NCBI GenBank assembly: GCA_038206725.1 | Contig: JBBRAO010000018.1 | Location: 1-58,529 of the forward strand | Source of the DNA: JBAXXL01 sp038206725 | Lineage (GTDB): Bacteria > Bacteroidota > Ignavibacteria > Kapaibacteriales > UBA2268 | DNA: 58,529 bases | Direction of reading: 5' to 3' | Shown: positions 1 to 8,919 of the stretch, piece by piece | How the letters are laid out: the number at the start of each line of letters is the position of its first letter | Numbering within the stretch: position 1 is the stretch's first letter | Notes under the pieces: model-generated | Database searches by the model: none | Seen by the model: the letters and a program-made list of their open reading frames with translations, nothing else | What the model was told of the DNA's origin: nothing | Program-made: the position numbers and the translations under genes

Positions 1-1032
1 TGTGATCCTGCAACAAAATATCCCTATCGCAACTGTGACGGTAAGCCTGTCTGTACTAATAATCCATTACTTCTTACCCCTAAAGTACCTTCTGTTGATG
101 TTCCAATTTGCTTAGAGCACATACCTAAAGATGGTCCACCAAATGAAGTTTCTATGTTAGCCGAGGTTGGAGGTGCTTCTAAAATTTTTGATATGGACGA
201 AGTTAATAATGATATAGAATGTGCTCAAAGCCAATGGGATTGTATTTGTGGAAAACAAAATGAAGATTGTAAATGTCATATAGAAATGAGGTGGTCCAAG
301 AGTGCCCAAGATTTTGACGATGCCAAAAAAGTTCTAGCAACTGCAAAAATGGCAAGAGGTAAATACCCAGATGGTTCTTGTTGTCTTATATGTCCTGAAG
401 ATAATCAGATTGACCCTGTAACTCATAAACCAGTTGCGTCATATGTTCTTGTAAACAATACCAAAGAATTCACAATGATTCAAAACGGCTTACCAAGAAA
501 TGCATTTGTTAATAAAGATATTGATTTTAGAGCTGCACAATACAATCATACATACAATTTATGCGATGTACTTGCTCATGAAATTGGACACCTTTATGGT
601 TTAGACCACTATCAAGCATGCAATCCTTATAATGGTAGTTCATCAGGAATTATGGATGATAAAATTAATGCTGATCTACCCAAACAAGGCTTATCTAATG
701 ACGATAAATGCGCATTTGCAAGATTGTATTGCAATTCAGTTGACGTTAAAGAAAGTGACAGCCTTTTTAGTCAAATACAAGTTAAAGCATTTCCAACACC
801 AACAAATAATAATCTGAATATTGAATTTACAATAGACAGAAATGCTGTTTATTTAATTTTCCAAGTATTCAATGAAACAGGAAAATTAGTATATGACAAT
901 GGTTATTTCTATGCTAATCAAGGTTTAAATAGAATCACCGAAGATTTCTCATTTTTAACCAATGGTACGTATTATTTTAAGATTTATAGTGAACAATATG
1001 TTTGTTCCGGGAGATTTGTTATTGCGAGATAA
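1..1032 (+). CDS. Secreted metzincin-type zinc metalloprotease with T9SS C-terminal sorting domain (5' partial)
   Basis: The frame is open from base 1, so the true start and any signal peptide lie outside the window; the first internal ATG (154) is not a credible start. The zinc site HEIGHLYGLDH (577-609) fits the metzincin pattern HExxHxxGxxH, and a Met-turn-like SGIM follows about 17 residues later, as in matrixin- and reprolysin-like proteases. The Cys-rich stretch before it suggests disulfides. The last ~80 residues carry a type A T9SS sorting domain: a PTPTNNNLNIEF start, a VFNETGKLVYD strand, an NGTYYFKIYSE strand and a basic end. The protein should therefore be exported, moved across the outer membrane by T9SS and attached to the surface or released. 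The substrate is unknown. A terminator follows at 1067. Confidence 0.88.
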   Translation, partial: CDPATKYPYRNCDGKPVCTNNPLLLTPKVPSVDVPICLEHIPKDGPPNEVSMLAEVGGASKIFDMDEVNNDIECAQSQWDCICGKQNEDCKCHIEMRWSKSAQDFDDAKKVLATAKMARGKYPDGSCCLICPEDNQIDPVTHKPVASYVLVNNTKEFTMIQNGLPRNAFVNKDIDFRAAQYNHTYNLCDVLAHEIGHLYGLDHYQACNPYNGSSSGIMDDKINADLPKQGLSNDDKCAFARLYCNSVDVKESDSLFSQIQVKAFPTPTNNNLNIEFTIDRNAVYLIFQVFNETGKLVYDNGYFYANQGLNRITEDFSFLTNGTYYFKIYSEQYVCSGRFVIAR

Positions 1033-1066
1033 AATGATAATAAAAATTTATAAAGGTTTCTGAATT

Positions 1067-1105
1067 AGACAATTTCTTCGTTTTCAAAGAAGTTGTCTTT
1101 TTTTA
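1067..1105 (+). terminator. Rho-independent terminator after the metalloprotease gene
   Basis: Arm AGACAATTTCTT (1067-1078) pairs with AAGAAGTTGTCT (1087-1098), 12 pairs with one G-U, followed directly by a run of seven T. It lies 35 bases after the protease stop codon. Confidence 0.85.
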
Positions 1106-1106
1106 T

Positions 1107-1214
1107 TTCCACTCGTCGAGCATTGCCAGTCATCGAATGAATATAGAGTGTTTGCCGCGAGGTATCTATTTTGTAAAAGTGGGTGGCGAAACGGCGAAGT
1201 TTATAAAGATGTAG
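1107..1214 (+). pseudogene. Orphan T9SS sorting-domain fragment (remnant 1)
   Basis: Read from 1107 the frame gives about 35 residues that end LPRGIYFVKVGG followed by ETAKFIKM and TAG at 1212-1214. This is the last part of a type A T9SS sorting domain with no protein body in front: it begins just after the protease terminator and has no start codon or other domain. The same ending occurs on the opposite strand at 58325-58507. I read it as the remnant of a lost secreted-protein gene, or as a tail carried by a repeat. The upstream part (SSSIASHRMNIE) still aligns with the equivalent part of the other fragment. Confidence 0.7.
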
Positions 1215-1224
1215 CTAATGCTAG

Positions 1225-1255
1225 ACCTTCCGCAGGTTTCAAAACTGCGGAAGGT
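1225..1255. repeat. Hairpin repeat ACCTTCCGCAG...CTGCGGAAGGT, copy 1
   Basis: A perfect 11-base inverted repeat around a 9-base loop. Its reverse complement is closely matched at 58478-58508, where it again sits next to a T9SS-tail fragment. Confidence 0.8.
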
Positions 1256-1266
1256 TTGGGAAAGAC

Positions 1267-1290
1267 GGACAGGTCGCGACCTGTCCCTAC
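1267..1290. repeat. 20-base perfect palindrome plus CTAC, member of a GTAGGG...CCCTAC repeat family
   Basis: GGACAGGTCG/CGACCTGTCC at 1267-1286 is fully palindromic and is followed by CTAC. The edge TGTCCCTAC recurs at 11068-11076 in another hairpin. It lies just past the 3' end of lpdA (minus strand) and could help end that transcript, although no T-run follows. Confidence 0.65.
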
Positions 1291-1309
1291 AATTCATAAT
1301 TCATCATTT

Positions 1310-2713
1310 CTATATATTTACCGCTTCGCCCCAAGCATTTGCGGCGGCTTCCATAACCGCTTCGCTCAATGTCGGGTGCGCGTGTATTGTATGGAATATA
1401 TCGGGTCCGGTGGCAGAGAAGTGCATTGCCAATCCGGCTTCCGCTATCATTTCAGTTACGTCGGGACCGATAAAATGTGCGCCGATTAATTTATCCGTCG
1501 CTTTATCGAAAACCAATTTTACAAAGCCTTTGGCTTCGCCTATCGCGTAAGCTTTTCCACTTGCTGTGAATGGGAATTTACCGATGCGCAATTCAAAACC
1601 TTTCGCTATCGCGGCGTCTTCGGTAAGTCCAACGCTTGCAACTTGCGGATGGCAATATGTACAACCCGGGATATTTGTTTTGTCTATACCGTGGTCCCTG
1701 TGACCTGCTATAATTTCAGCGCAGGCAATTGCTTCGGCTGATGCTTTATGAGCAAGCCAAGGCGCGCCGGCAACATCGCCGATAGCCCAAATATTCGGAA
1801 CGCTAGTTTGCATTTTATCATTAATTTTTATGAAACCGCGTTCGAGTTCGATACCGACTTCTTCTAAACCTAAATTTTCAATATTGGCTTGAATACCTAT
1901 TGCACTAAGAGCTTTTTCAGCTTTTAGCGTTTCGGTAGTGCCGTCTTTTTTCTCGATTAGCACTTCCACACCGTCAGCAACTGTTTTGGCTGAAAGTACT
2001 TTGCAGGAAGTGTTCAATTTGATTTTGTCTTTCCGTAAGTGGCGTTCCAATTCTTTGGAAATGTCTTTATCTTCAATCGGTAGAACTCTGTCCAAATACT
2101 CGACTATGGTTACTTCCGTCCCAAGGCTGTTGAGGAAATACGCGAATTCCACGCCAATCGCTCCGGCACCCATAATGATAATGCTTTTTGGTTGCTCGGT
2201 ACCCAATAATGCTTCGGTTGAGGTAATCACATTTTTGAAATCCACATCAATACCCGGCAAAATTCTTGGACGCGCACCGGTGGCAATAATTATATGTTTT
2301 GCGGTTATTTCGTCGGTTGCATTACCTTCGGCGTCCCGAACAATAACTTTTTTATCGGTGGTGATCTTCGCGGTACCTGCCAATGAATCGACATTATGTT
2401 TTTTAAATAAAAACGCTATACCTTTGCTCATTTGTTCGGCAACTTTGCGTGAGCGTGCAATAATTGCAGAATAATCAAAAGAATACTCGCCAATAGTAAA
2501 ACCAAATTCACCGGCGCGTTTTAGGTTATTGATATATTCCGCACTTTTGATTAAAGCTTTGGTTGGGATACAGCCAATGTTCAGGCATACTCCGCCGAGA
2601 GCTCTTTTCTCGATACAAACCGTTTTTAAACCTAATTGTTGCAATCTAATAGCAGCTACATAACCGCCTGGTCCCGAGCCTATTACGGCGACATCATATT
2701 CGTGTTTATTCAT
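1310..2713 (-). CDS. lpdA: Dihydrolipoyl dehydrogenase (E3)
   Basis: A flavoprotein that reoxidises the dihydrolipoyl groups of 2-oxoacid dehydrogenase complexes or of the glycine cleavage system, passing electrons to NAD+. The full 467 residues are present. The N-terminal FAD fold has GSGPGGY (12-18); the redox disulfide is C43/C48 in GGVCLNIGCIPT; a second Rossmann motif GAGAIGVEFA (about 182-191) binds NAD; and the C-terminal interface domain supplies the catalytic HPTLSE (H446, E451). The gene stands alone with no E1 or E2 subunit beside it, so the complex it serves cannot be told from the window. The ATG at 2713 gives the usual E3 N-terminus. Confidence 0.97.
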   Translation of the reverse strand: MNKHEYDVAVIGSGPGGYVAAIRLQQLGLKTVCIEKRALGGVCLNIGCIPTKALIKSAEYINNLKRAGEFGFTIGEYSFDYSAIIARSRKVAEQMSKGIAFLFKKHNVDSLAGTAKITTDKKVIVRDAEGNATDEITAKHIIIATGARPRILPGIDVDFKNVITSTEALLGTEQPKSIIIMGAGAIGVEFAYFLNSLGTEVTIVEYLDRVLPIEDKDISKELERHLRKDKIKLNTSCKVLSAKTVADGVEVLIEKKDGTTETLKAEKALSAIGIQANIENLGLEEVGIELERGFIKINDKMQTSVPNIWAIGDVAGAPWLAHKASAEAIACAEIIAGHRDHGIDKTNIPGCTYCHPQVASVGLTEDAAIAKGFELRIGKFPFTASGKAYAIGEAKGFVKLVFDKATDKLIGAHFIGPDVTEMIAEAGLAMHFSATGPDIFHTIHAHPTLSEAVMEAAANAWGEAVNI

Positions 2714-2819
2714 TTTTCTACCTTAAGATTATTACTTTTTACAAAATATAGAATTCAAAATTACTAAAAGTTAATCAAATTTATGTACTACGTTGTCGAT
2801 TAGATTCATAAAAATTTAG

Positions 2820-2827
2820 TAGTTTTG
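2820..2827 (+). promoter_or_regulatory. Putative -7 box (TAGTTTTG) for the MscS gene
   Basis: Fits the Bacteroidota -7 consensus TAnnTTTG and lies 37 bases before the ATG at 2865. No TTTG sits at the expected -33 spacing, so this is tentative. Confidence 0.4.
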
Positions 2828-2864
2828 CATAATAAATTATTTATAATAAGTGAGCTGAACTGAT

Positions 2865-4394
2865 ATGAAAAACCGAATAGCATTAGTAATTATTTTATTT
2901 TTGGGATTATTTTTAAATCCATTAAAAGCTGTTGATATTAAAGACAGCCCATATAAGACGATAGTTGTTTTTGAAAAATTTGCGGGAGCTAAGAATTTCG
3001 ATACATTGGTCGGTAAATTTAATTTTCCGGCAAATACATCGAAAAAAGAGAAAATAGACTATATTGAAAAGTTCAAAAAGGTTTTAGACACCCGCGTATT
3101 GCGCTTCAATATAGCGAAAGTGCCGACATCGCCCGATTATGTGGATTCCGCGACATTGGAAAGACGCTACCATCCATTCAAAGAACAGGATTGGATTTAC
3201 TTGGAAAAAGTCGGCAACAAATGGCTCTTCTCATTGGAAACGGTTAATCAAATAGATGCGCAATATAAAACGGAGTTTTTTGTAAATTTATCGAAATTTG
3301 AACAGCATCTGCCAAATGTTTTAGTTCAAACATTTTTGACCATAGCTATCTGGAAATGGATTAGTTTAGCCGCGATTATTATTCTGGGTTTATTCTTATA
3401 CAGACTTTTAATTATTATTCTGCACGGAGTGTTCGTAAAATTGTTCAAGCGGGTCTCGCACGACGAGAATTTCAATCGCTTTATACCACCGCTTTCCAAG
3501 CCTTTCAGTTGGTTGATAGTTCTATTTTTGGCGTCACAGGGAATCAAAGTTCTGATGTTGCCCGATGCGCTTGCAATGATATTTAATTATGGATTTACTT
3601 TTTTAATACCGTTTATGGGTTTGGTTCTGGTATATAAAGCTTGTGACGTGGGAGGCGCGTTTTTAGTAAGTGTGATGCACCACTCCGGAACAAATATAGA
3701 TACTCAAATTGTTTCGCTATTAGTAAAGGTTGCAAAAGTAATCGCAATCATATTCGGGCTGATGTACATCATCAACGCTTTTGGGTGGAACATTATGCCG
3801 CTTTTAGCCGGCGCGTCTATAGGTGGTTTGGCTTTTGCGTTAGCCGCGCAGGACACTGTGAAAAACCTATTCGCCTCGGTAACTTTATATAATGACAAAA
3901 CTTTTGCTTTGGGGGATTGGATAAAATTTGACAATATAGAGGGTGTTGTCGAAGAAATCCATATCCGCACAACGCGTATTCGTACTTTCAGTAATTCCTT
4001 GCTGACAGTCCCGAATAATGTGTTGGTCAATACCCCGATTGACAATATTGGTAAACGCCAGTTACGTAAATACAGCACCAAATTTTCATTGCCATTCGAT
4101 ACTCCTGTGGAAGTAATTGACGCGTTTGTGGCTGAGCTTCAACAAATTATACTGAATCATCCAAGTACCGCGAAGGATAATTATCAAGTTCATTTCAGCG
4201 ATATAAGCCAATTTGCTTATGAAGTTATGTTTGTGATACATATAGATGCTAAAGACTATACCGAAGAATTAAACGCGCGCCACGAAATATTGCGCGAAGT
4301 GTTAAATTTAGCCAAAATCCTGAATGTCAAATTCGCTTTCAATACTCAAACAATAAACCTTAACGAAAAACCTAAAGAAATTGTCAATGGTTAA
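2865..4394 (+). CDS. MscS-family small-conductance mechanosensitive channel
   Basis: Probably an inner-membrane channel that releases solutes on hypo-osmotic shock. The 509-residue protein starts with a signal peptide (1-22), followed by an extra periplasmic domain of about 125 residues. Transmembrane helices lie near 150-185, 210-270 and 280-330. The pore helix and MscS signature are clear: LLAGASIGGLAFALAAQD, then a beta domain with LYNDKTFALGDWIKF and RTTRIRTFSNSLLTVPNN. The C-terminal alpha/beta part runs to the end. It is longer than E. coli MscS because of the N-terminal periplasmic domain, an arrangement common in larger MscS relatives. A possible -7 box lies at 2820. No operon partner is evident. 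Confidence 0.92.
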   Translation: MKNRIALVIILFLGLFLNPLKAVDIKDSPYKTIVVFEKFAGAKNFDTLVGKFNFPANTSKKEKIDYIEKFKKVLDTRVLRFNIAKVPTSPDYVDSATLERRYHPFKEQDWIYLEKVGNKWLFSLETVNQIDAQYKTEFFVNLSKFEQHLPNVLVQTFLTIAIWKWISLAAIIILGLFLYRLLIIILHGVFVKLFKRVSHDENFNRFIPPLSKPFSWLIVLFLASQGIKVLMLPDALAMIFNYGFTFLIPFMGLVLVYKACDVGGAFLVSVMHHSGTNIDTQIVSLLVKVAKVIAIIFGLMYIINAFGWNIMPLLAGASIGGLAFALAAQDTVKNLFASVTLYNDKTFALGDWIKFDNIEGVVEEIHIRTTRIRTFSNSLLTVPNNVLVNTPIDNIGKRQLRKYSTKFSLPFDTPVEVIDAFVAELQQIILNHPSTAKDNYQVHFSDISQFAYEVMFVIHIDAKDYTEELNARHEILREVLNLAKILNVKFAFNTQTINLNEKPKEIVNG

Positions 4395-4472
4395 TGGTCA
4401 TTTGTCAATGTGAAGAAGAAGAGAAACCCCCTAAAATCCTTTGAAAAAGGGTGAATAGGAAATAAAGCAGGG

Positions 4473-4580
4473 TTGTCATTCCCGCGGAAGCGGGAAACCA
4501 TCTTCCGATTGTCTTTCTCGCGGAAGCGCGAAACCATCTTCCGATTGTCTTTCTCGCGGAAGCGCGAAACCATCTTCAAA
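4473..4580. repeat. Three tandem 36-bp REP-like repeats
   Basis: Units at 4473-4508, 4509-4544 and 4545-4580. Each contains a short palindrome (CCCGCGGAAGCGGG in unit 1, TCGCGGAAGCGCGA in units 2 and 3) followed by AAACCATCTTC. Units 2 and 3 are identical over their first 32 bases. The pattern resembles the GTCATTCCCGCGAAAGCGGGAATCCA kind of REP sequence. Relatives lie at 27961-27987, 58161-58190 and 58226-58256. The region 4395-4854 has no credible gene. Confidence 0.88.
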
Positions 4581-4724
4581 GAATTATAAATGCGAAGAAA
4601 GAGATAACTGCAAAACCGCAAAGAATGTATTTCTCCTTCCTCACTGGGGAAGGCCGGGGTGGGGTTCTTGATTTTTTAAGCACATAGAGCGAAAAGAAAT
4701 ATAGCCAAAAACCTGTATAATCAG

Positions 4725-4750
4725 TCAGGGATTTGATGTCGGTAGAAAAT
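4725..4750 (+). repeat. Dispersed repeat TCAGGGATT...GTCGGTAGAAAA, copy 1
   Basis: The same sequence with small changes occurs at the 3' ends of the repeats at 46109-46180 and 48018-48086. Here it is without the GTTACCAAGC hairpin. Confidence 0.6.
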
Positions 4751-4770
4751 AAAAACCAAAAGCATTTATA

Positions 4771-4810
4771 ATAAACGGCTCACCATTTTTGAAAATAGTG
4801 AGCCGTTTAT
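4771..4810 (-). terminator. Hairpin after the first giant surface protein
   Basis: ATAAACGGCTCAC with a T-rich extension (from 4771) pairs with GTGAGCCGTTTAT (4798-4810), a long stem with one wobble. It lies 45 bases past the minus-strand stop. The downstream T-run is weak, so termination is inferred from position and stem strength. Confidence 0.6.
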
Positions 4811-4854
4811 CGTTTTAAGGCTGAATCAAAGATTGCCTATTCTATGGACATTGA

Positions 4855-7800
4855 TTATTTTACAATTACCAATGGCATAGAAGCATTGAAACCGTTAGTA
4901 TTAATTGTATAGTAGTAAACACCGGCGGAAATATTCATACCACTTGTATTTACATCTAATACATTAATGCCTTTATTTGCAATACCGTTGAACAATGTGC
5001 TAACTGTACGACCCGATTGGTCGATTAAAGTAATTACAGCATTGTTTGTCTCTGGCATTTCGAATTTGATTTTTGTACTGCCATTCGATGGGTTAGGTGA
5101 GCAAGCATATAATGAATAACCGTTTTCACTGATTATATTTACACTATTTGCTTCATCCCATTTAGTAACTGTTACGTTGAATACTATTTCAGTTTTATCG
5201 CATTCATTTTCTAAAACGCATTTGTATTCACCGGATTGACTTTCATTAGCACCTTCCATTACGATAGTCAACAATTTGTCGCCATCATAAATAGACCAAA
5301 GTGCTTCTTTAATCAATTCACCATTGTAGTACCATTTCACTGTCAACGGTTCAGAACCTTTTATCAAGTTAACTAACAATGTTACGTTGTTACCGCGTTT
5401 AGTTGTAATTGTTGTTTCACCCGATGCAGTGGCAGTAGGTATATCTCTTAATTTTAAAATACCTGCATTTGAGCTTTTTGTTGTTGGTACTGATGCAATA
5501 GTTGCTTTACAAACATAATTTCCTTGATCGGCAAGAACAACTCCAAACACTTGTAATTTATTTGTTGTAACACCGTTGCATTTTGTACTATTTGTTAAAT
5601 CAACACCATCTTTCATCCATTGGTAAGTTAAATTAAATCCTTCAGGAGCAACAGCATTACTGATGAATACAACATCCGCGCCCGGACAAGGATTTAGGTT
5701 TTCAGGATGATCGCGGAATACCACTTCAGGTGTTTTTGATATTACGAATGGATTTGAAAATACTGTGCCGCATTCACCTTCGATTTTAACGAAATAGAAA
5801 TCACCAGGTTTACAAATATCAATATCTTTCAAATTTCTGATTGTTAAGTCTGATGAAGTTGCACCTGCAAAGCGACTATCGTTTTTCAGAGGTACTGAAT
5901 CTTTTTTCGCCGCGTCATATTTGTACCATTGGAAAGCATCTTTGTAGAAAGGAGGTAGAATACCACGGTAGTGAACTTTCACATTGAATGAATAGTTTTT
6001 ACCCAATCCGGCATTAATAACTTCTTTTGGTTGTTCAACGATAGCAGGTATTGTCAAAGCATAAACAGGAATTGTACCTGTTGTTAATGTACCAAAACCA
6101 GGGCAATATACTTTACAAGTATAAGTTGCGCTTACTGAATAATCGAATGGTTCAAATTTCAATATATGCTCAGTTTCTCCTTGTAGTAAAAGACCATCTT
6201 TATACCATTGGTATTTTGGAGTTTGGTCTGTACTTGTAGCGGCGGAAACAGAAATACTGCGGTCCGGAGCACCTGAACAGTCAATTAAATCGTCTGAAAA
6301 ACCGATAAGCTCTAAAGTAGGTAATATAATGTAAGCGCCGATGTAATAATAACCTTTTTTTGATATACCGTCCATTGTCATTTCTTCATAAAGTGCTTGG
6401 TAACCGGCAGGCCAAGTGATATTTTTTAGCGGATAATTGAATGTCAATTCGTCGTGGAATTCAGTAACTTTCAAGTTATAATTTGTTTTATACATTGGTT
6501 CGTCATTTCTAGCATTATTATCAAACGAAGCCAATTGTGATATGCTTACATAAGATGCGCCGGCGATTGTTCCTAATGAACTGCCCGCTGTAACATAGTT
6601 GTTTCCATCTAAAGTAACAGCACCGGCTGTATTAATAGCAAAAGCTTTTCCGGTACCGCGATTTACAAATTGATTACGATAAATTTTATTATTACCATTA
6701 TTTACAACTAACAGATCTGTAGAACCTACTGAAACTGTAGAGTTGTAAGCAACTGTGAAATTACTATTATTTAGATTTATTGCTTCGCTTGCGCTTATTA
6801 ATTCATTTAGTAATATCATACCGTTAGAACCGGTTGCGCTTACAGTTTTCAAGTTTACATTGGAAGCGGTTTTTTCAACATTTATTTTATTTTTTAGAAT
6901 ATCTACAGGGTAGTTAGTAATAACGACACCATTACCATTTTGAATACTAACATCATTTTGTGATAAAACTACTTTATTAGTTCCGAGAGTTGCACTTGTC
7001 ATAATAATACCGCTTGTAGCCAAGTTTGCATTAGTATTTACAAGGTCAATCATATTATCACTAATCGAACCACCGGCTATACCTGTTACAGAAATACCGT
7101 TAACACCGATACAAGTATTAATATTATTACCGGTAATAGTTGCAGGACCAACATAAGAGGTATGGATGTCGGATATCGCTGATGCGGAAGTATTGATACC
7201 CATTAAGCCTGTAATTGTATTATTTGTGATCGTTGTACCATTGGTAACCATAATTCCGCCATAAGAAGCGGTTGTTGTGGCTCTCAAAGTATTCTTCGAA
7301 ATCACACCATTTGCAATACCTTCAACATTAATAGCACGGTTCGTAAATGGATTGAATGTATTTTGATCAATTAATAATCCGCTTGAATTACGAGCGGCGT
7401 TCATCAATACTAAACTCATATTACCATAGCTGAAAGTATTTTTATAATATATTTGATTATTCATTTGGCTGGCTTGACAATCAATCAAACTGAATTTATA
7501 GGAAGTTTGATCAATGATATTCATACCGGTTAAAGTGTTATTTTCATAAGTCAGATTATCAGCATTACCGCGAACCATAAATATTCTACCACCATAACTA
7601 CTTGGGTTTGTTACTGTGAAAGCTAAATTTTTGAATGATATATTAGGGATATTATTTATATACCACACATAATTCAATGAATTGGTAGCCGCTGTAATAG
7701 TAACAACACCAGGATTGGCAGGATCCGGTTGGAAAATGAAATTATTAGTTCCGTGCACGAAATTATCCATAATAAAAGGACCTGTTTGAGTACCCGGTCT

Positions 7801-8919
7801 AATATTGAAAATTACATTCCCATTGCCTGAAATACCTACTGAATTTATCAAATCAGTTGCTTCCTTTAACGTAGCAAATGTGGGACTTGTACCACCAACA
7901 GTATAAGTTCCGGTTGGTAGAGGTATCGCTAAAACTACTGCGGGCGAAGCATCATTTGAAGTATTACCATCATCACTACCATTTGGTAGAGAGGATCTAG
8001 CGGTTAAGGTATAAGAAGTTTTAACACCTTTTGAAACGAAGTTATAATTTCCTAAGGTTACTTCGATTTCTTGACCCAGACCTAACGAGCCTGTCCAATT
8101 ATAAGCCGGTTGACTTACGCCGTCAACAGTCCAGTTAATTGTACATTTTGTAACTGTAGAACCGCTGGTTGCATAATTTTTTAACATTGCTTTTACTGGG
8201 TTTAAACCGACGGATAATGGATTTGTCGGAGATGATATTTTTGTAATACCAATATCGTAACCTGCTGCAATGTCAATATAGAAATCACGACCTTCGCCAT
8301 AATATACACTACAAGGACCTAAATAGCCGCCATTCTGTCCGTAATAATCGCAAAGAATGCGCATTGTGGTTCTACCCGTTTTAGCGGTTGATGGAATCGT
8401 TACTGTGGTCGTTCCATAAGGTTCCGATCCTGTAGCATCGTAATATGCAACCCTTTCGGATGTTTCAAACGTACCGTTTTGATCGAAATCAATGTAAATG
8501 TGGTAGTCTTGTGCGTATTGTACAGTTGGAGTTACATTCTCTGGATATGAACTTTTCGCGTCGTACGTTACATAACTGTTACCTGCGAATACTCTTGCCG
8601 TATAAGACTTTGCTTTTTGTAATAACGGAATAGCGTTTGCCGCTTGAATTCCTTTATAACTTGAAGGCGTTCCGGTTGATGCAGGATTACAATATGAACC
8701 GGAAACTATAACACCGCTTTTATCTCTGGCGACATCCCATTTTTGAACTACAACAGAGTTCAATTCAACTTGATTGATAAACATATATAAACCTGAAGAA
8801 TAGGTCATATATGAAATTGCACAATAGGCCGCCTCAGCGGCTACGTTTGCGAAGAACATTAGAACAAAGGCGCCAATTATTGCCCTTAATCTTATGTTAC
8901 TTTTTAAAGATCTTTTCAT
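4855..8919 (-). CDS. Giant T9SS-secreted surface protein: GEVED, beta-helix, Ig-like domains (paralogue A)
   Basis: A 1354-residue exported protein of unknown ligand. Order: signal peptide (about 1-30, hydrophobic IIGAFVLMFFANVAAEA); a GEVED-type domain ending YYGEGRDFYIDI (about 208-217); a CARDB-like beta domain (about 220-330) with INWTVDGV; a right-handed beta-helix of Asn-rich short repeats (about 390-830); three or four Ig-like domains (about 880-1265) with the recurring QWYKDG / KWYYNGEL and GEYKC patterns; and a T9SS type A sorting domain (about 1272-1354) starting ACSPNPSNGSTKIKF and ending in LVIVK. The role is probably adhesin or surface-layer binding. It is a paralogue of 18301-22356, nearly identical in the Ig and tail part and strongly diverged at the N-terminus. 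Start at the ATG heading the signal peptide. Confidence 0.9.
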   Translation of the reverse strand: MKRSLKSNIRLRAIIGAFVLMFFANVAAEAAYCAISYMTYSSGLYMFINQVELNSVVVQKWDVARDKSGVIVSGSYCNPASTGTPSSYKGIQAANAIPLLQKAKSYTARVFAGNSYVTYDAKSSYPENVTPTVQYAQDYHIYIDFDQNGTFETSERVAYYDATGSEPYGTTTVTIPSTAKTGRTTMRILCDYYGQNGGYLGPCSVYYGEGRDFYIDIAAGYDIGITKISSPTNPLSVGLNPVKAMLKNYATSGSTVTKCTINWTVDGVSQPAYNWTGSLGLGQEIEVTLGNYNFVSKGVKTSYTLTARSSLPNGSDDGNTSNDASPAVVLAIPLPTGTYTVGGTSPTFATLKEATDLINSVGISGNGNVIFNIRPGTQTGPFIMDNFVHGTNNFIFQPDPANPGVVTITAATNSLNYVWYINNIPNISFKNLAFTVTNPSSYGGRIFMVRGNADNLTYENNTLTGMNIIDQTSYKFSLIDCQASQMNNQIYYKNTFSYGNMSLVLMNAARNSSGLLIDQNTFNPFTNRAINVEGIANGVISKNTLRATTTASYGGIMVTNGTTITNNTITGLMGINTSASAISDIHTSYVGPATITGNNINTCIGVNGISVTGIAGGSISDNMIDLVNTNANLATSGIIMTSATLGTNKVVLSQNDVSIQNGNGVVITNYPVDILKNKINVEKTASNVNLKTVSATGSNGMILLNELISASEAINLNNSNFTVAYNSTVSVGSTDLLVVNNGNNKIYRNQFVNRGTGKAFAINTAGAVTLDGNNYVTAGSSLGTIAGASYVSISQLASFDNNARNDEPMYKTNYNLKVTEFHDELTFNYPLKNITWPAGYQALYEEMTMDGISKKGYYYIGAYIILPTLELIGFSDDLIDCSGAPDRSISVSAATSTDQTPKYQWYKDGLLLQGETEHILKFEPFDYSVSATYTCKVYCPGFGTLTTGTIPVYALTIPAIVEQPKEVINAGLGKNYSFNVKVHYRGILPPFYKDAFQWYKYDAAKKDSVPLKNDSRFAGATSSDLTIRNLKDIDICKPGDFYFVKIEGECGTVFSNPFVISKTPEVVFRDHPENLNPCPGADVVFISNAVAPEGFNLTYQWMKDGVDLTNSTKCNGVTTNKLQVFGVVLADQGNYVCKATIASVPTTKSSNAGILKLRDIPTATASGETTITTKRGNNVTLLVNLIKGSEPLTVKWYYNGELIKEALWSIYDGDKLLTIVMEGANESQSGEYKCVLENECDKTEIVFNVTVTKWDEANSVNIISENGYSLYACSPNPSNGSTKIKFEMPETNNAVITLIDQSGRTVSTLFNGIANKGINVLDVNTSGMNISAGVYYYTINTNGFNASMPLVIVK

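Noticed and set aside
154..1032. Metalloprotease starting at ATG 154
   Set aside because: The same frame is open and coding-like back to base 1, so the gene is truncated by the window.
1148..1550. Plus-strand ORFs antisense to the end of lpdA
   Set aside because: They are in the wrong frame for the sorting-tail remnant and mirror lpdA codons.
4473..4580. Possible small CRISPR array (three 36-base repeats)
   Set aside because: The repeats are directly adjacent with no spacers and no cas gene is present.
4391..4621. Minus-strand ORF with 12-residue repeats
   Set aside because: It is the translation of the tandem 36-bp intergenic repeats and overlaps the mscS stop; no start signal or domain.
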